Positions 46,407 through 57,717 of a stretch of DNA of 64,000 nucleotides are shown here, in pieces. Both the position numbers and the translations under genes were made by a program. Source of the DNA: Poa pratensis (taxonomy: Eukaryota; Streptophyta; Magnoliopsida; Poales; Poaceae); NCBI GenBank assembly GCA_947311845.1, contig CAMZMU010000040.1:68009564-68073563 (forward strand), given 5' to 3'. The notes below the pieces were generated by a model that was given only the letters and a program-made list of their open reading frames with translations, made no database searches and was not told the DNA's origin. Positions within the stretch are counted from its first letter, which is position 1. The number at the start of each line of letters is the position of its first letter.

Positions 46407-48494
46407 GCGCTAGATTGTTGTTGCAGCTCGATCACGGGCGTTTGGACTACAAGTCGGATCGAGCTCGTGAGCGCTGAGCGGGTCGAGTGTGCACCTCCAC
46501 AGCGCCTATAAATCGATCGAGCAATCCGCGAATCCGAGGCAGCGCCGGTTTGGCGGTAAAGCGGTGAGGGAACTCGGTTTCGCGATTCCGAGACCGAGGC
46601 GCTCTCTCTTTGAGCCTGCTTGCTTATTCTAGTGGGCCGGGGCGGGCGCGCAGCTTGGTTTGCGTGCTCCGGAGAGACTGCGCCGACCCAAAAAAAACGC
46701 TGGGCCGTAAGGTCGGTAGGCTTTTCCTTTTCTGTTTTTTCCGCACAAGATATTTTTGCCTGGTACTATCTTCTCTTTCCTCTGCTGAATAAAAGTCGGC
46801 TATCGTGCCGGAGCTGCAGATTAGACATGCTGCGTGCCTCGTCGATAGAGATTCGATCTCATCGTGGCGACAACGCTGGAGGCATCGGTCGAGTGAGTGC
46901 TCGATCCATCCTAGTGATGTCCCGTCGCATAAACCCCGGGTGAAAAGATACATGGCGATCGACAAGGTGCTCCCATGGGAATCACATCGGGTCTGCAGAA
47001 AGAATGGTCAGCAAACTCCTGATTAATTACCCAAGCGCTTTTTAACCCTGCATGCTCACCGTGGAGAGCATCGCGGTTCGTAAGGGCCTTTTCGCCGACG
47101 AGTGACGGATCGGTAGGTGCTGATGAGACGTCCATGTACCAGGAGGTTGCGTTGAGGCAGTGCAATGCAACCACCGTCCATGAACGAACGTACAAAGGTC
47201 CCCGTGCTCGATCCATCAATGGACGCCTACAGCTACAGGTCGTTGCTTCGGCTGGCTGCGACGCGTTGCCGTTGCACCGCACACGGGGCCTCTCGACGTT
47301 GTGCTCTGCTCGGTGACGTGGGGCCTCCCCTACCCTTCTATTCCAAGAAGAGATCATGCTGCTGACTTAGAGAGACGGTGGTTCCGACTAGATCGGCTGT
47401 AAGTAACACAAGACCGCCACTGCACTGATGTCTATAATAAGCTAAAGTTACAGCTAGCTGAGGATCGGTTAAGTCCAGACGCCGCGCGCTAAATGTGCCT
47501 TTTGGAGAGTCTGGCGAGGTGAAAGTCTGGCGTGTTTTCCTATAGTCCGATGCGGGTTTTCCTTCCCATGGAATTCCTAGGTGGTTTGATGAACGATTTA
47601 CCACTGTTACTGCCTTACTGGAGTCTTTTGCACCACAAGAATCCAAGGATGCTCTTCAATGGCGACCTTTTTTTTGCTTTCATTCCACAAAATGTCTACC
47701 ACGAGTTCGTACTGGCGAAAAATTGTGGACTAACACATCACATATCCACATACTTAGCTTGTCAACATTTTCCCTTTTCAGGATACCATGTGTCATTTAA
47801 TTTTATTTATGTAGTTGCTATTTAGTTTTTTCCTATAAAATCGATTAAATACAGAAAGTCTGATTTTCAAGTTTTAATACGTGTTATAAAAAAGAAAGGA
47901 GTGAGCATAAGGGAATGAACTATTCGTAAAAAAAAAAACACTCGTTACCGAATAATTTTGGAAGGAAACTATACATGACTAACCTAACGTGTAATTTTGA
48001 GGTAATAAAACTCCTCATGCAAATAGTTGTCCAACGGGAGCAAATTCATACGACTAGTTGAAAACTGGGACGGGATAGTTCACAAAATTGTCATGCGTGC
48101 AAGATTGGTCCAAGTCACGCACGGTGCAGACATGTAGCATATTTTGTTTTGATAAAAACCCTTGGGATTGAAACAAGTAATGTGAACTTCTGTACGTTCC
48201 CGGATATCTCCTTGTGGTCGTCATGGCCCTGGTTGCCGCCACGGTGGGTGCCGTGGTGCTCGCGGCGGCATGTGCATTTTCTAGTCTGATACGCCAATTA
48301 CCCAACCTAAAAAGCTAACAAAGTGGTCAAATGTATTTTCTATGATTACACTTGAAACTATTGTGTATATATATTTATCTCCATATTCTTCTCTAGCTAG
48401 TTGACTTATTATAAGACACAAGTCTACTATTTCATTATTTTGTTCCTATTCCAAATTGAGAAAATCCGATCCAATCCTTATTTGATTAACATCT
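46407..48494. other. Intergenic DNA upstream of the Agenet paralogue, no gene seen
   Basis: The first ~110 bases match the upstream region of the other Agenet gene, including 'gcgcctataaatcg' near 46503 (TTTATAGG on the gene's strand). After that no homology, domain or element end was recognised. Confidence 0.4.
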
Positions 48495-48518
48495 TATTTG
48501 TATTTGTATTTGTATTTG
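48495..48518. repeat. (TATTTG)4 microsatellite
   Basis: Four perfect TATTTG units followed by one imperfect unit (tattcg). Confidence 0.8.
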
Positions 48519-48965
48519 TATTCGACAACATCCATATTTACATCTATATTTTCTTTAGAAATATAAAAAAGGATGGGGAAAGGGACTATCTGATACGCAT
48601 TCAATCCGTTTTTACCCATATACATGATTCTCACGTGTAGTCCTCATCGAGTAACATGTGAGAGGGGTTGTTATAATGTATGTGGATTGCCCACATTGTT
48701 TCCATCAACTCACACATTTCGTTTTACTGGTTGGTGTGTGAAACTTGACAACAATAAGTTTTTTATAATATACTTCATGGAGAACCACACTAGTTATTAA
48801 AAAAAAATCAAAGGATATGACCCAAAAGTCATACTGAAGCGTTCTATGGTATATAATAACAGAAAAAGAACGTGAGCCACCGTCACCGGCAACACCTGAC
48901 TAAGAAAATTTCCCCAAAAGCAACAACGCTAGTAAAGGAAACTGCCCGGTACCATCATGGACTCG

Positions 48966-49372
48966 AAGAGAATATCAAGTGATACCAACCCCTTCCATGT
49001 TCCCATGCTCCCATTTCAAAAAAAATCAACTTTAATTGTTTCGAAAAATTTAGGAAAAAGTGTGAATGTTCACACATAATGTTTCTACAATATCCAAAAA
49101 ATTCAGATCTAAAATCAAAATGCACATTGCAAAAAATACAAATCTAACATAAATAGTGTCACAAAAAGAAAAAAGAAAATTGGACATTATTCACATTTGG
49201 ATTTGTCCTTTTGTTTCTCAATTTGCCTTTTGAATTTTGGACCTGAATTTTTTTAAGATTGTACACATTCACAGTAATTTCTAGAATTTTTTGAAACAAT
49301 TAAAATTGACCTTTTGAAATGGAAGCATGAGAACATGCAAGAGATTGGTATCAATACATATTTTCCCTAGAA
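48966..49372. mobile_element. Fold-back MITE with ~180-bp arms
   Basis: The left arm (about 48966-49165) and right arm (about 49186-49372) are imperfect inverted repeats. Shared blocks include gataccaa, catgttc, atgct, ccatttcaaaa and 'taattgttt'. The short loop is about 20 bases. The transcript would form one long hairpin. The family is uncertain, and no target duplication was fixed. Confidence 0.6.
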
Positions 49373-49844
49373 AGGGTCATCAAACCGAAATCGCTGGGTG
49401 TTGTCGCGTGCCTCTACGTATGTCAGGCCAATACCACCATAACTCCCGGCCTTGACAAGACATCAAGCATTATCTTTGTATCATCGGTACAGTCATGTCG
49501 TGGGGGCTCCAAAATCTATATATGCAGCATATACACATGGCAGGGAGGGGCGATTTGGCACCCGAGCACAGATGGACACGATATCTGGACCATGCAAGTG
49601 ACGTTGAGATTCGGTACATGTTCTTTGTCTGCATATGCGACGTCTCGGTAAAATCCGTGAAGATGCGGTGAATATCGACCACCCACCTCGGCTGTGGGCC
49701 CGTTTGTGACGCCATTAACGTTTTGCCATCGTGGTCCGACGGAATGAAGAAATTTCTTGTCCCTTCAGAACTGGACGGCTCTCACACTAATCTTGCCGGT
49801 TCCACCCTCCACCGCATAGCCGCTCCGCGCCAATGCCATGCTCC

Positions 49845-50021
49845 CAGTGGCGGAGCTGCACACTAACTATGATGTCAAGCGACATCACAAAACAATTGTG
49901 CGCAGGGAAGGAATTGCTACGGGTACATAATAATTGACTCCATAAGTACTAGCTAATGACCTCATTACCATCAAGTTTGACCTTTTGACATCACTTAAAG
50001 CATGTTCTAGCTCCGCCACTG
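49845..50021. mobile_element. hAT-type MITE, 177 bp
   Basis: Perfect 13-bp inverted ends (cagtggcggagct and agctccgccactg) are flanked by a perfect 8-bp target duplication, catgctcc (49837-49844 and 50022-50029). The termini resemble those of the hAT element at 2866-3365. The perfect duplication suggests a fairly young insertion. Confidence 0.85.
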
Positions 50022-50129
50022 CATGCTCCTCGTCGGAAAGGAAGACGATGCTACGAACGGTGCCACTGGCTGGGTGCTGGGAGCTTCTGATGCTTGGGGG
50101 ATTGACGAAGGGGCGGAGGACGTCGAATC

Positions 50130-50290
50130 GACCTCGCTGACATGCTCGGCGTGTCGGCCGCCGCCGTCCGTGCGTGGACAGCGCGTGCAGCATCCATTCG
50201 CGTGCCAGGCATGTAGGCCTCCGCCGTCCGCGCGCGGCCAGCGCGTGCAGCATGCAGGCGTGTGCCCGGCATGCCGGCCGATGGCGCGCC
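50130..50290. repeat. GC-rich ~62-bp minisatellite
   Basis: Two and a part units share 'ccgccgtccg', 'cagcgcgtgcagcat' and 'ggcatg'. They create long open frames on both strands, which is a composition effect. Confidence 0.6.
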
Positions 50291-50313
50291 GCCATGCGCA
50301 CGCCCGAGAACTC

Positions 50314-50534
50314 CAGATCCGTTCTTGATTCTTTTTTGACAGCCTCTCTTGTTTTTCTCTGAATCCGTTCCTCAACATGGACATGTACTGATGTAGATTT
50401 TTTGTGTGTAGATTTCTTTAAGCAGATCCGTTCTTGATTCTTTTTTTGACAGCCTCTCTCTTGTTTTTCTCTGAATCCGTTCCTCAACATGGACATGTAC
50501 TGATGTAGATTCTTTGTGTGTAGATTTCTTTAAG
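50314..50534. repeat. ~110-bp exact tandem duplication
   Basis: The unit beginning cagatccgttcttgattc at 50314 is repeated at 50423 with only two or three small indels in T and CT runs. A third partial start is seen at 50535. A minus-strand frame crossing it shows the repeated peptide VHVEERIQRKTRE/MSMLRNGFREKQE, which I do not regard as coding. Confidence 0.75.
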
Positions 50535-51227
50535 CAGATCCTAATTATTCTGCTTCATGCAGACGTGTTTCTAATTTGTGCATAGATCTTAATTGTTCTG
50601 TATTGTGCCTAAATTTAGTATAATTATGTACTAATTGATCTAATCTATTGTGTGAAAATTTTCTGCTTCAAGGTGTTCATGGTCGAGATCCTAAATGAAC
50701 ATCCAATTTTCTTTGTGTTCGTATGATCAGATCCAAAAGATGCATAACTGCCACATGTATGTGTTTCCACGAGTATGTGATAGCTCAAGAAAATCTTCTG
50801 CTAGATATGAATTAACGGTGTTCATCCTAAATGAAAAAATTCTTAACCCTGAATGATCCAGCCTTTTTTGTATACGATTTCAGATAACAAAGTTTGGTTT
50901 TACATGCTCGTTCCTGAATCGAATATGTGTTACAGACTAGGAAATGTGCCCGTGCGTTGCAACGGGAGAGTGAAAATCAACCTTCAGATAATAACTTTGA
51001 CGCATGTCCGTGCGTTGCGACGGAACAATAAACACAAATGTACAAATGTTGTTCCAATGTTATGTTTAGAATAAGCATGAGCCTGTGTTGTTCTCATCTG
51101 GTTTTCGACTCGCCATCTATAATTGATATGATATGATGTTAGCATGAGTACAGAGAAACAACTATCGAGTTGGTATAAGGAAACGCAATTTGTCAAAAAA
51201 CGAAACAACTATCTCTGATATATAATA
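50535..51227. other. Intergenic DNA with a palindromic 'cccgtgcgttgcaacggg' motif
   Basis: No gene is seen. The motif at about 50950 forms a short hairpin, and a variant (gtccgtgcgttgcgacgg) lies near 51006. It may be the end of a transposon, but the family is not determined. Confidence 0.35.
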
Positions 51228-51434
51228 CCCTCTCCGTATCAAAATATAAGATGTTTTACCTACTTTTGCCCCACATGTATGTTTTACTGCAAGGTTCAAT
51301 ATAAGATGTTCTACCTACTTTTGGCTCACACGTATGTTTTACTGCAAGTTTCACATGAACCTTGCAATAAAATATGTCTAGATACATGTGGATCAGAAGT
51401 AGGTAAAACATCTTATATTTTGATACAGAGAGAG
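51228..51434. mobile_element. Stowaway-type MITE with internal duplication
   Basis: The inverted ends share 'gtatcaaaatataagatg' and 'tttacctact' with their complements at 51393-51434. TA lies on both sides. The left half is partly duplicated ('aagatgttytacctactttt' at 51249 and 51303). Confidence 0.65.
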
Positions 51435-52259
51435 TATTTGTTAATATCTATATTAGTCTTCATAATCAATGTACAATATGAACCACAACAACCATTGATA
51501 GGCTCTGCACGAGTTTATTCTTATAATAGCAAATTAATAATAATAAAAACTTGGCCAAAATCAACTTGGTAACCTACATCAGTAGAAGCAAGATTTTTTT
51601 GGAAACCATCTGGTACGTCACTTTCAACACGCGAAGTTTCACTTCTGCCCACAAGAGCCTTGAGCTTCAAAAACCAGGCAACTCCTTCACACCATAGCAC
51701 ACAATGCCCAACATGTGGTGGAGCTGGTATAGATTCTAGAAGCGTTGGGTTCATAGTCCAGACAACCAAATTATTGGCTACCTTTGCCCTGTCTCAGTCA
51801 AGCTATCTGAATTCTTATCCATCATCGGAATAAATTCAGCTATCCTTTGTTCGGAGCTCAATTTCAAATTAAGTTTGAATGAGAAAATTAGTTTCACTGC
51901 TAACCGGCCACCGGCCGCCGTTGCACGCGAGAACAACATCTACAGAAATCAGCAACCTATAACAAGTTACACCACAGCAAGAAGAGCGCCAAAGCGAGTA
52001 CAAGAGTGACAGTAAAATACTAAGCACACACAAATCATGTTAGCTCTCCAGCCAACTAAAGTTGAGAAAGCTCAACATCACCATGTCACCCCACGGGATT
52101 ACATTATCCAGGGGTGAGGTGGACGACATCACGACATGAGGTCTTGTCCATCGGGATCGTTAGCCGGCACATCTGTAAAGGCTTTGGCAATAGCCGGCAT
52201 CCGATCGAACACATCATGTGCGTGTCCCACTTAGCCGTGTTGCTCGTCGAGTCCTGGAG
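51435..52259. other. Intergenic, no gene recognised
   Basis: A minus-strand open frame at 51521-51769 has no recognisable domain. Nothing else is supported. Confidence 0.3.
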
Positions 52260-52431
52260 AATAAGCACCACCAGCCGCGGCAGCCGGCGGTGGGGGCAGG
52301 GGAGTGGTCGGGCAGCGGGCGGCGCCTGCAGGACAGCAAGCTGCAGGAGGTGCTGGAGGAGGTGCGCCGGCGGTAGGGGCAGGGGAGAGGTCGGGCAGGG
52401 CCTGCAGGACAGCAAGCTGCGGGAGATGCTG
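52260..52431 (+). pseudogene. GC-rich coding-like repeat, left part, interrupted by a LINE
   Basis: Two ~85-bp units each carry 'ctgcaggacagcaagctgc' and translate in one frame as LQDSKLQEVLEEVRRR and [10 protein letters not shown]. The second unit breaks at 52431 and resumes after the LINE at 55961 as EEVRRTGA. Leu/Glu/Arg spacing suggests a helical segment. The first unit runs into TAG. The gene family is not recognised. Confidence 0.35.
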
Positions 52432-55400
52432 CAGAAAATAATGGTAGGAAATATACATGGGCAAATAATCAGGATAACCTGGTGATGGCAACCCTGGACA
52501 TAGTTTTCATCACTACTTGTTGGGATTCTTTGTACCCAGCAAGTTTGGTAAAAGCTATGCCTAGGATTGGGAGTGATTACACACCTCTTGTTCTGGATAC
52601 TGGTGCTTTACCTGTTCCAAAACATAAACAATTTAGGTTTGAAAAGTGGTGGCTCAAGCAAGAGGGTTTTGACCAAGCTGTTACAAAAGTTTGGTTGACT
52701 CCCTGTAGTTTTACAAAAGCCATTGACATTTGGCAGTTCAGAGTCAGATCCTTTAGGAAGTTTGATAAAGGTTGGTGTGCCAATATAGAGGCAGCTCAGA
52801 ATAAACTTAAGCATCAACTTATTGCTGAGTATGATTTACTTGATGTCTTATCCGAGACGCAACCTCTATCGCCTGTTTCTAAAAATAGAATGAAAAAAAT
52901 CTCTTCTTCTTTGACAGATATGTGGAAGAAGGATGAAATTAAAGCAAGGCAGAGGTCTAGGGAAAGGAAAATCTTGGAAGGAGATCAGAATACTGCCTTT
53001 TTTCACTCTGTGGCTAACCAGAGAAGGAGAAAGAAGCAGATCACTACCCTCCAAGGCCCTGATGGTCCTGTGGAGGACAACGAAGGTATATTAAAAATTG
53101 ATGTAGATTACTACAAAAAGCTTTTCGGTTTCTCCCCAAAAATTAATATAGAATTAGCTGATGATTTTTGGGAGGTTGATGATTTGGTCTCTGTTGAACA
53201 AAATGCCTTCTTAGAGGCAGAGTTCACTGAAGAAGAGGTGAAAGAGGCTGTCTTTAGCTCTTATGCTGAGGGCGCGCCAGGCCCTGATGGTCTCTCTTTC
53301 CTCTTTTATCAACATTTTTGGGATTTGGTTAAGAGTGAGCTTCTAGCTATGTTCAATGACTGGCATAAAATGGATTTGGACTTATTTCGCTTGAATTTTT
53401 CTCTGTTGACTTTGATTCCAAAAGAACCTGATGCTGTAACTATTCAGAAGTTCAGGCCTATTGCTCTCACTAACTATAGTTTTAAAATCTTCTCTAAGTG
53501 TGTTACCACTAGATTAGGTGTGGTGTGTGAGAAACTTATTTCTCCAAACCAGTCTGCCTTCCTTAGAGGGAGATATATTCTTGAAAGTGTGGTGTCGGCT
53601 CATGAAATTATTCATGGGTTGCCCATAGTGACCAGGAGGGGTTTATCTTCAAGTTAGATTATGAAAAAGCTTATGACATGGTCAATAGAGAATTTCTCCT
53701 TAAAATGCTTGCGGATAGGGGCTTTAGTCCCAAGTGTATCTATATGTTTAAATGTCTATTGGATAAAGGTTCAGTTGGTGTTAGAATCAATGATATCAAC
53801 AGTGATTTCTTTGTGTCTGGTAGAGGAGTCAGACAAGGGGACCCTGTATCTCCCCTGTTTTTTAATTTGGTAGCTTATGTCTTTACAAAAATGTTGGTTA
53901 AAGCTGCTCGCCACTCCCAGATTTCTGGGTTATTGAGGGGTTTCCATCAACATGGGGTTATTAGTATGCAATATGCCGACGATACCCTGTTGTTCCTTAA
54001 TAAAGATCTGCCTCAGGTCATGAACCTTAAGTGGTTGCTATCCTGTTTCGAGCAACTCTCGGCGCTTCGGATCAACTTTCATAAGTGTGATCTGGTTCCC
54101 ATCAATGTGTCCCCAGAGGAGGCTCAAGCTTTTGCTCAGTCCCTCTGCTGTAAAATAGGTAGTTTCCCTCTGAAATATCTTGGTGTTCCTCTACACCATA
54201 GTAAGCTTAGGAAGGAAGATATGCAACCTATTGTGGACAACCTCCTTAAAAAGGCAGCAGGGTGGAGAGGCAAACTATTGTCGCATGCTGCTAAGCTTGA
54301 GTTGGTTAGGAGTGTTCTTGCTAGCATTCCCATATATTTGCTTAGCGTTATTAAGTTCCCAAAATGGGCCATTAGGCTTATAAACTCTCAGCTGGCTCAC
54401 TGCCTATGGTATAATTATGAGGGTCATTTTAAGTATCATTTAGCCAATTGGGGACTGATCTCCCAAAAAAAAGAGTTTGGGGGGCTTGGAGTTCCCAATA
54501 TAGCTGATATGAATATGTGTCTGCTTGCTTCATGGGTTAAAAGATATCATATGGATAATCATAAGCTCTGGAAACAGATAATTGATCATAAATATGATGT
54601 TAATACCCCCAATATCTTCACCTCCTCTCCCGTAGGGGCTTCTCCCTTTCGGAAAGGTGTCCTTTGGGCGGCTAAAGTTGCTCAATTTGGATATAGGTGG
54701 AATGTTGGTGATGGGAAGAAGGTTAGGTTTTGGGAGGACCAGTGGTTTGGCTCTTCTAGTCTTGATATCCAGTATTGGGAGGTCTATGTTTTAGTTAATG
54801 AAAAATTGCAACTGTTGCAGACCTGTGGGATGGGAACCAACTGAAGGTGACTTTCCGCAGGTGTTTTGATCATAGGCTCTTAATTCAGTGGTATGAAATT
54901 CTCCAGATTGCACAGACCATCCACTTTAGTGGGGAAGAAGATGCTTTGATCTGGAAATTTGATGCCAAAGGAACTTATAGTGTGAGTTCCTTTTATGCAG
55001 TGGTTAACTTCAAAGGGATCTTGCCAGTTTATGTTCTTGCTGTGTGGAAGATTAACCCCCCCCCCCCCCCCAAGATTCATTTCTTTTTGTGGTTAATTGC
55101 TCAAAATAAAATTCTCACTAGAGATAATCTGGTTAAAAGGCAACATGTTGATGACCTTACATGTGTTTTTTGCTCTGAGCCTGAGTCTTGTGATCATTTA
55201 TTCTTTGATTGCTGTGTTGCTCAAGTGGTATGGAAGGAGCTGAGACATATTATGGGTTTTGATGACATGGTGTTCTCTTTTACCTCTGTTGCTAGCATGT
55301 GGCTATGTGAGAAAAAGCATGTAGTTCATAATTCTGCCATTGCTGCTGCCCTCTGGGTCGTCTGGACTACCAGGAACGACCTATGTTTTAACCGCACTCC

Positions 55401-55954
55401 TTGGTCTGGTATGCAGAGAATCTGGAGAATGCTGGCCTCTACGCTCCCAGTGGAGGGTCCTATTCTCCGGGGACACAAGTGGAGACGTGGACAGGATGGT
55501 GAGAAGATTGGAGCATCTGGTTCAGGCTCCACCTCCTTTGCTCTAGCCAGATCCTGGGTGACGCTCCAAGAGCTGACTGGTGCGAAACTAGTTCTAGCTC
55601 TACATTCCCGCCTGGAAGATGCTGATGAAGATGTGGCGTGGAAAATCACAACGGAAGGGCTAAGGCAGCGTCTGGCAGAACAATCGATCAAGCTAGTGGA
55701 TGATGGAGGGATGCTGCGTGTTGAAGACTGAGTTGATCACTTCCCTGCTTTGCTGTCATACCTTGAGTTGGTTGTCTCTGTGAGCGTTTTGTAATAAGTC
55801 TTTCTAGTGGTGGTTTAGGACCTTTAGGTCTTGGGCTATGTTGCCCCAGAACTGTGAGATGGTAGTTTTGTTATGCTCGAAAATTGAATGATGTACGGAA
55901 GACCTGTGGTTTCTATAAAATGGAACCGGGGCGAGGCCCTTTTCTTCTAAAAAA
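52432..55954 (+). mobile_element. LINE retrotransposon, 5'-truncated, frameshifted
   Basis: The 3.5-kb element begins within the endonuclease C-terminus ([16 protein letters not shown]). It continues through the reverse transcriptase and zf-RVT region and ends with an A tract (about 55949-55955) after a ~220-bp 3' UTR. A short direct repeat atgctg flanks it (52426-52431 and 55955-55960). The interrupted host repeat unit supports these borders. Confidence 0.85.
52482..55731 (+). pseudogene. LINE ORF2: reverse transcriptase and zinc-binding region
   Basis: There are three frame segments. The first (52482-53657) carries [36 protein letters not shown] and [15 protein letters not shown]. The second (about 53650-54844) carries [30 protein letters not shown], the catalytic MQYADDTLLF and LKYLGVPLH. 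The third (54847-55731) carries the zinc-binding CVFCSEPESCDHLFFDC. Single-base shifts near 53645 and near 54805 join the frames. A C run lies at about 55057-55071 within KINPPPPPK. The protein would copy the element's RNA into DNA at the target site. The endonuclease is mostly missing, so the copy is not autonomous. Confidence 0.85.
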
Positions 55955-55960
55955 ATGCTG

Positions 55961-56390
55961 GAGGAGGTGCGGAGGACGGGCGCCTAACCAAGTCCTGCGA
56001 GAGCGACGCGACGCTCCTCGACATCCGAGGCGGGGAGATGATAAGGGTTAACCTCTGTCGGCTGCTCAATTGTGTGGAGAGCCGCACCGGGAGGAAGTTC
56101 TCGTGGATCTCTTCACGACGTTACTTTCCGAGGACCGCATCGCCTGGTAGCTGGTCGTGCCGCGGGGAGCTGCCCCGGGGGCAAGCACCTCACCGGGACC
56201 GAGAGACACTCCACGCTCGGCACCGTTCCATGGTTCCCTTGCGCCTATGTCGTCTTCTTCCGTCGTGCCGCTGTCCCGCAACCCCTTCCTCCGGCCATGC
56301 GTCCACCCCTAGCTCCTCTACTCCATTGATGGTCGCCGCCACGTGCCCGCGTGCTCCGGCGCTGCGGCCTACCTCGTGAGCACTGGGCTG
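55961..56390 (+). pseudogene. Right part of the GC-rich host sequence after the LINE
   Basis: The frame EEVRRTGA resumes and stops at TAA. Further GC-rich open frames (for instance RGGEMIRVNLCRLLNCVES) follow without a recognised domain. It is inferred to be remains of the same interrupted gene-like sequence. Confidence 0.3.
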
Positions 56391-56964
56391 ACCTTCATGT
56401 GTCTCCTTGGCTCCCACGTCCACCGCTGCTTGGCGTGGCGCTGGGCTCATGCGTATCAAGTTTTTTTGCCGCTCTGGTTTTTTAAGTCCGAACCGTTTTG
56501 TGGCAGATGGGCAGTAGTATCTGATTTGGTGGGAGGGCAAATCTGTCTTTTCTTGTCGGACGAAACATTATTCTCCACTTATCGGTGGTAGGGTGGGTAA
56601 TTTTTGACAACTTTGAGCGTAATTTAAGTGTTACACCAAACCAAGCGAAAGGCTTAGCGCCTTTATTATTAGGTATAGATTACGGTGACTTTTGTCAACC
56701 TTTCTTTTCTACAGGACCTTTCAATGGTCAATGAAAATCTTCCCAGCTGTTCCGTGACGGGCTGACGTCCCCGTGCTCATTTAATTCTGGACAGCAGTGG
56801 GGCAGGGCTCTGAATTTACCATGGTAAGAATTGTGTGCAGGAAAGCATGGAACCGAATCTTGATGGGAATAGAGGTACAGGATAAAGGAAGCATCTGAGC
56901 TCGGGTGCCGAAGTGCATTTTCGATACACATGCGGAGAAATTCACGACTGAAGATTTGCCACGT

Positions 56965-57013
<49 letters not shown>

Positions 57014-57717
57014 TCCCTGCGTGCCCAGCTCCGTCACTGAACTCAACTCAACTCAGCCAGCTAGATCATGGACGAGAAGTAGGAGGCGTACCCCATAGAT
57101 CATGGACGAGTATATATGATCGAGTACTCAATCGATCACTCATGGATCATGGGACGGATGAATGCGCGGAATGCAATGCAGATTGACATTTATATACATA
57201 TATACCCTATATATACATACATTATCAGCATCGAATGATTATGCTATGTTTGCGTGCATGGCCCATGACCCTGGGTCGCAGAGAGACGAAGAAGCTACTC
57301 TTTCCCACTTGAGCTATAGCCAGCCATCGATGAGAGTGATCGACGGTGTCCTTGGGAAAAAGCCAAACGGAATCATTATTGATCGATGTAGAGTTCATTA
57401 ATTGTTAGCTGGCTGTGGATGGACGCCCTGTCCAAGAACATCTGAACATGGCCTCTAGGTGCACAGTCACTAGCCCGCAATATGTGCAAACAGTAGGTTC
57501 GTACATGCATGCGTATTCCAACACGGCAAAGGCGCCGCCAATGCTTGCTACCTGAATGTTCCAATCACAAGCAAAGTTATACCTAAGAGCATCTCTAGTA
57601 AATACCCTAAAAGAGAGCAAAAATTTAAAATAACCGTCTTTTTACAGTTTTGGTCAAAGAAAAATGCACGGGATAGATCAGACACACATCATACATCCTC
57701 CCTATCCCCTCTACTTT
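56391..57717. other. Intergenic, no gene seen
   Basis: It includes a (AT)21 microsatellite at 56969-57010 and another AT-rich tract near 57190-57220. A Harbinger-like end (gagcatctctag) occurs near 57589 without a detectable partner. Confidence 0.4.
56969..57010. repeat. (AT)21 microsatellite
   Basis: Forty-two bases of uninterrupted AT dinucleotide. Confidence 0.95.

Noticed and set aside
49885..50496. 203-codon minus-strand frame
   Set aside because: It crosses a tandem duplication, a minisatellite and a hAT MITE. The open frame comes from repeats.
57589..57600. Harbinger-like end gagcatctctag
   Set aside because: No matching inverted end with a TTA or similar duplication was found downstream.
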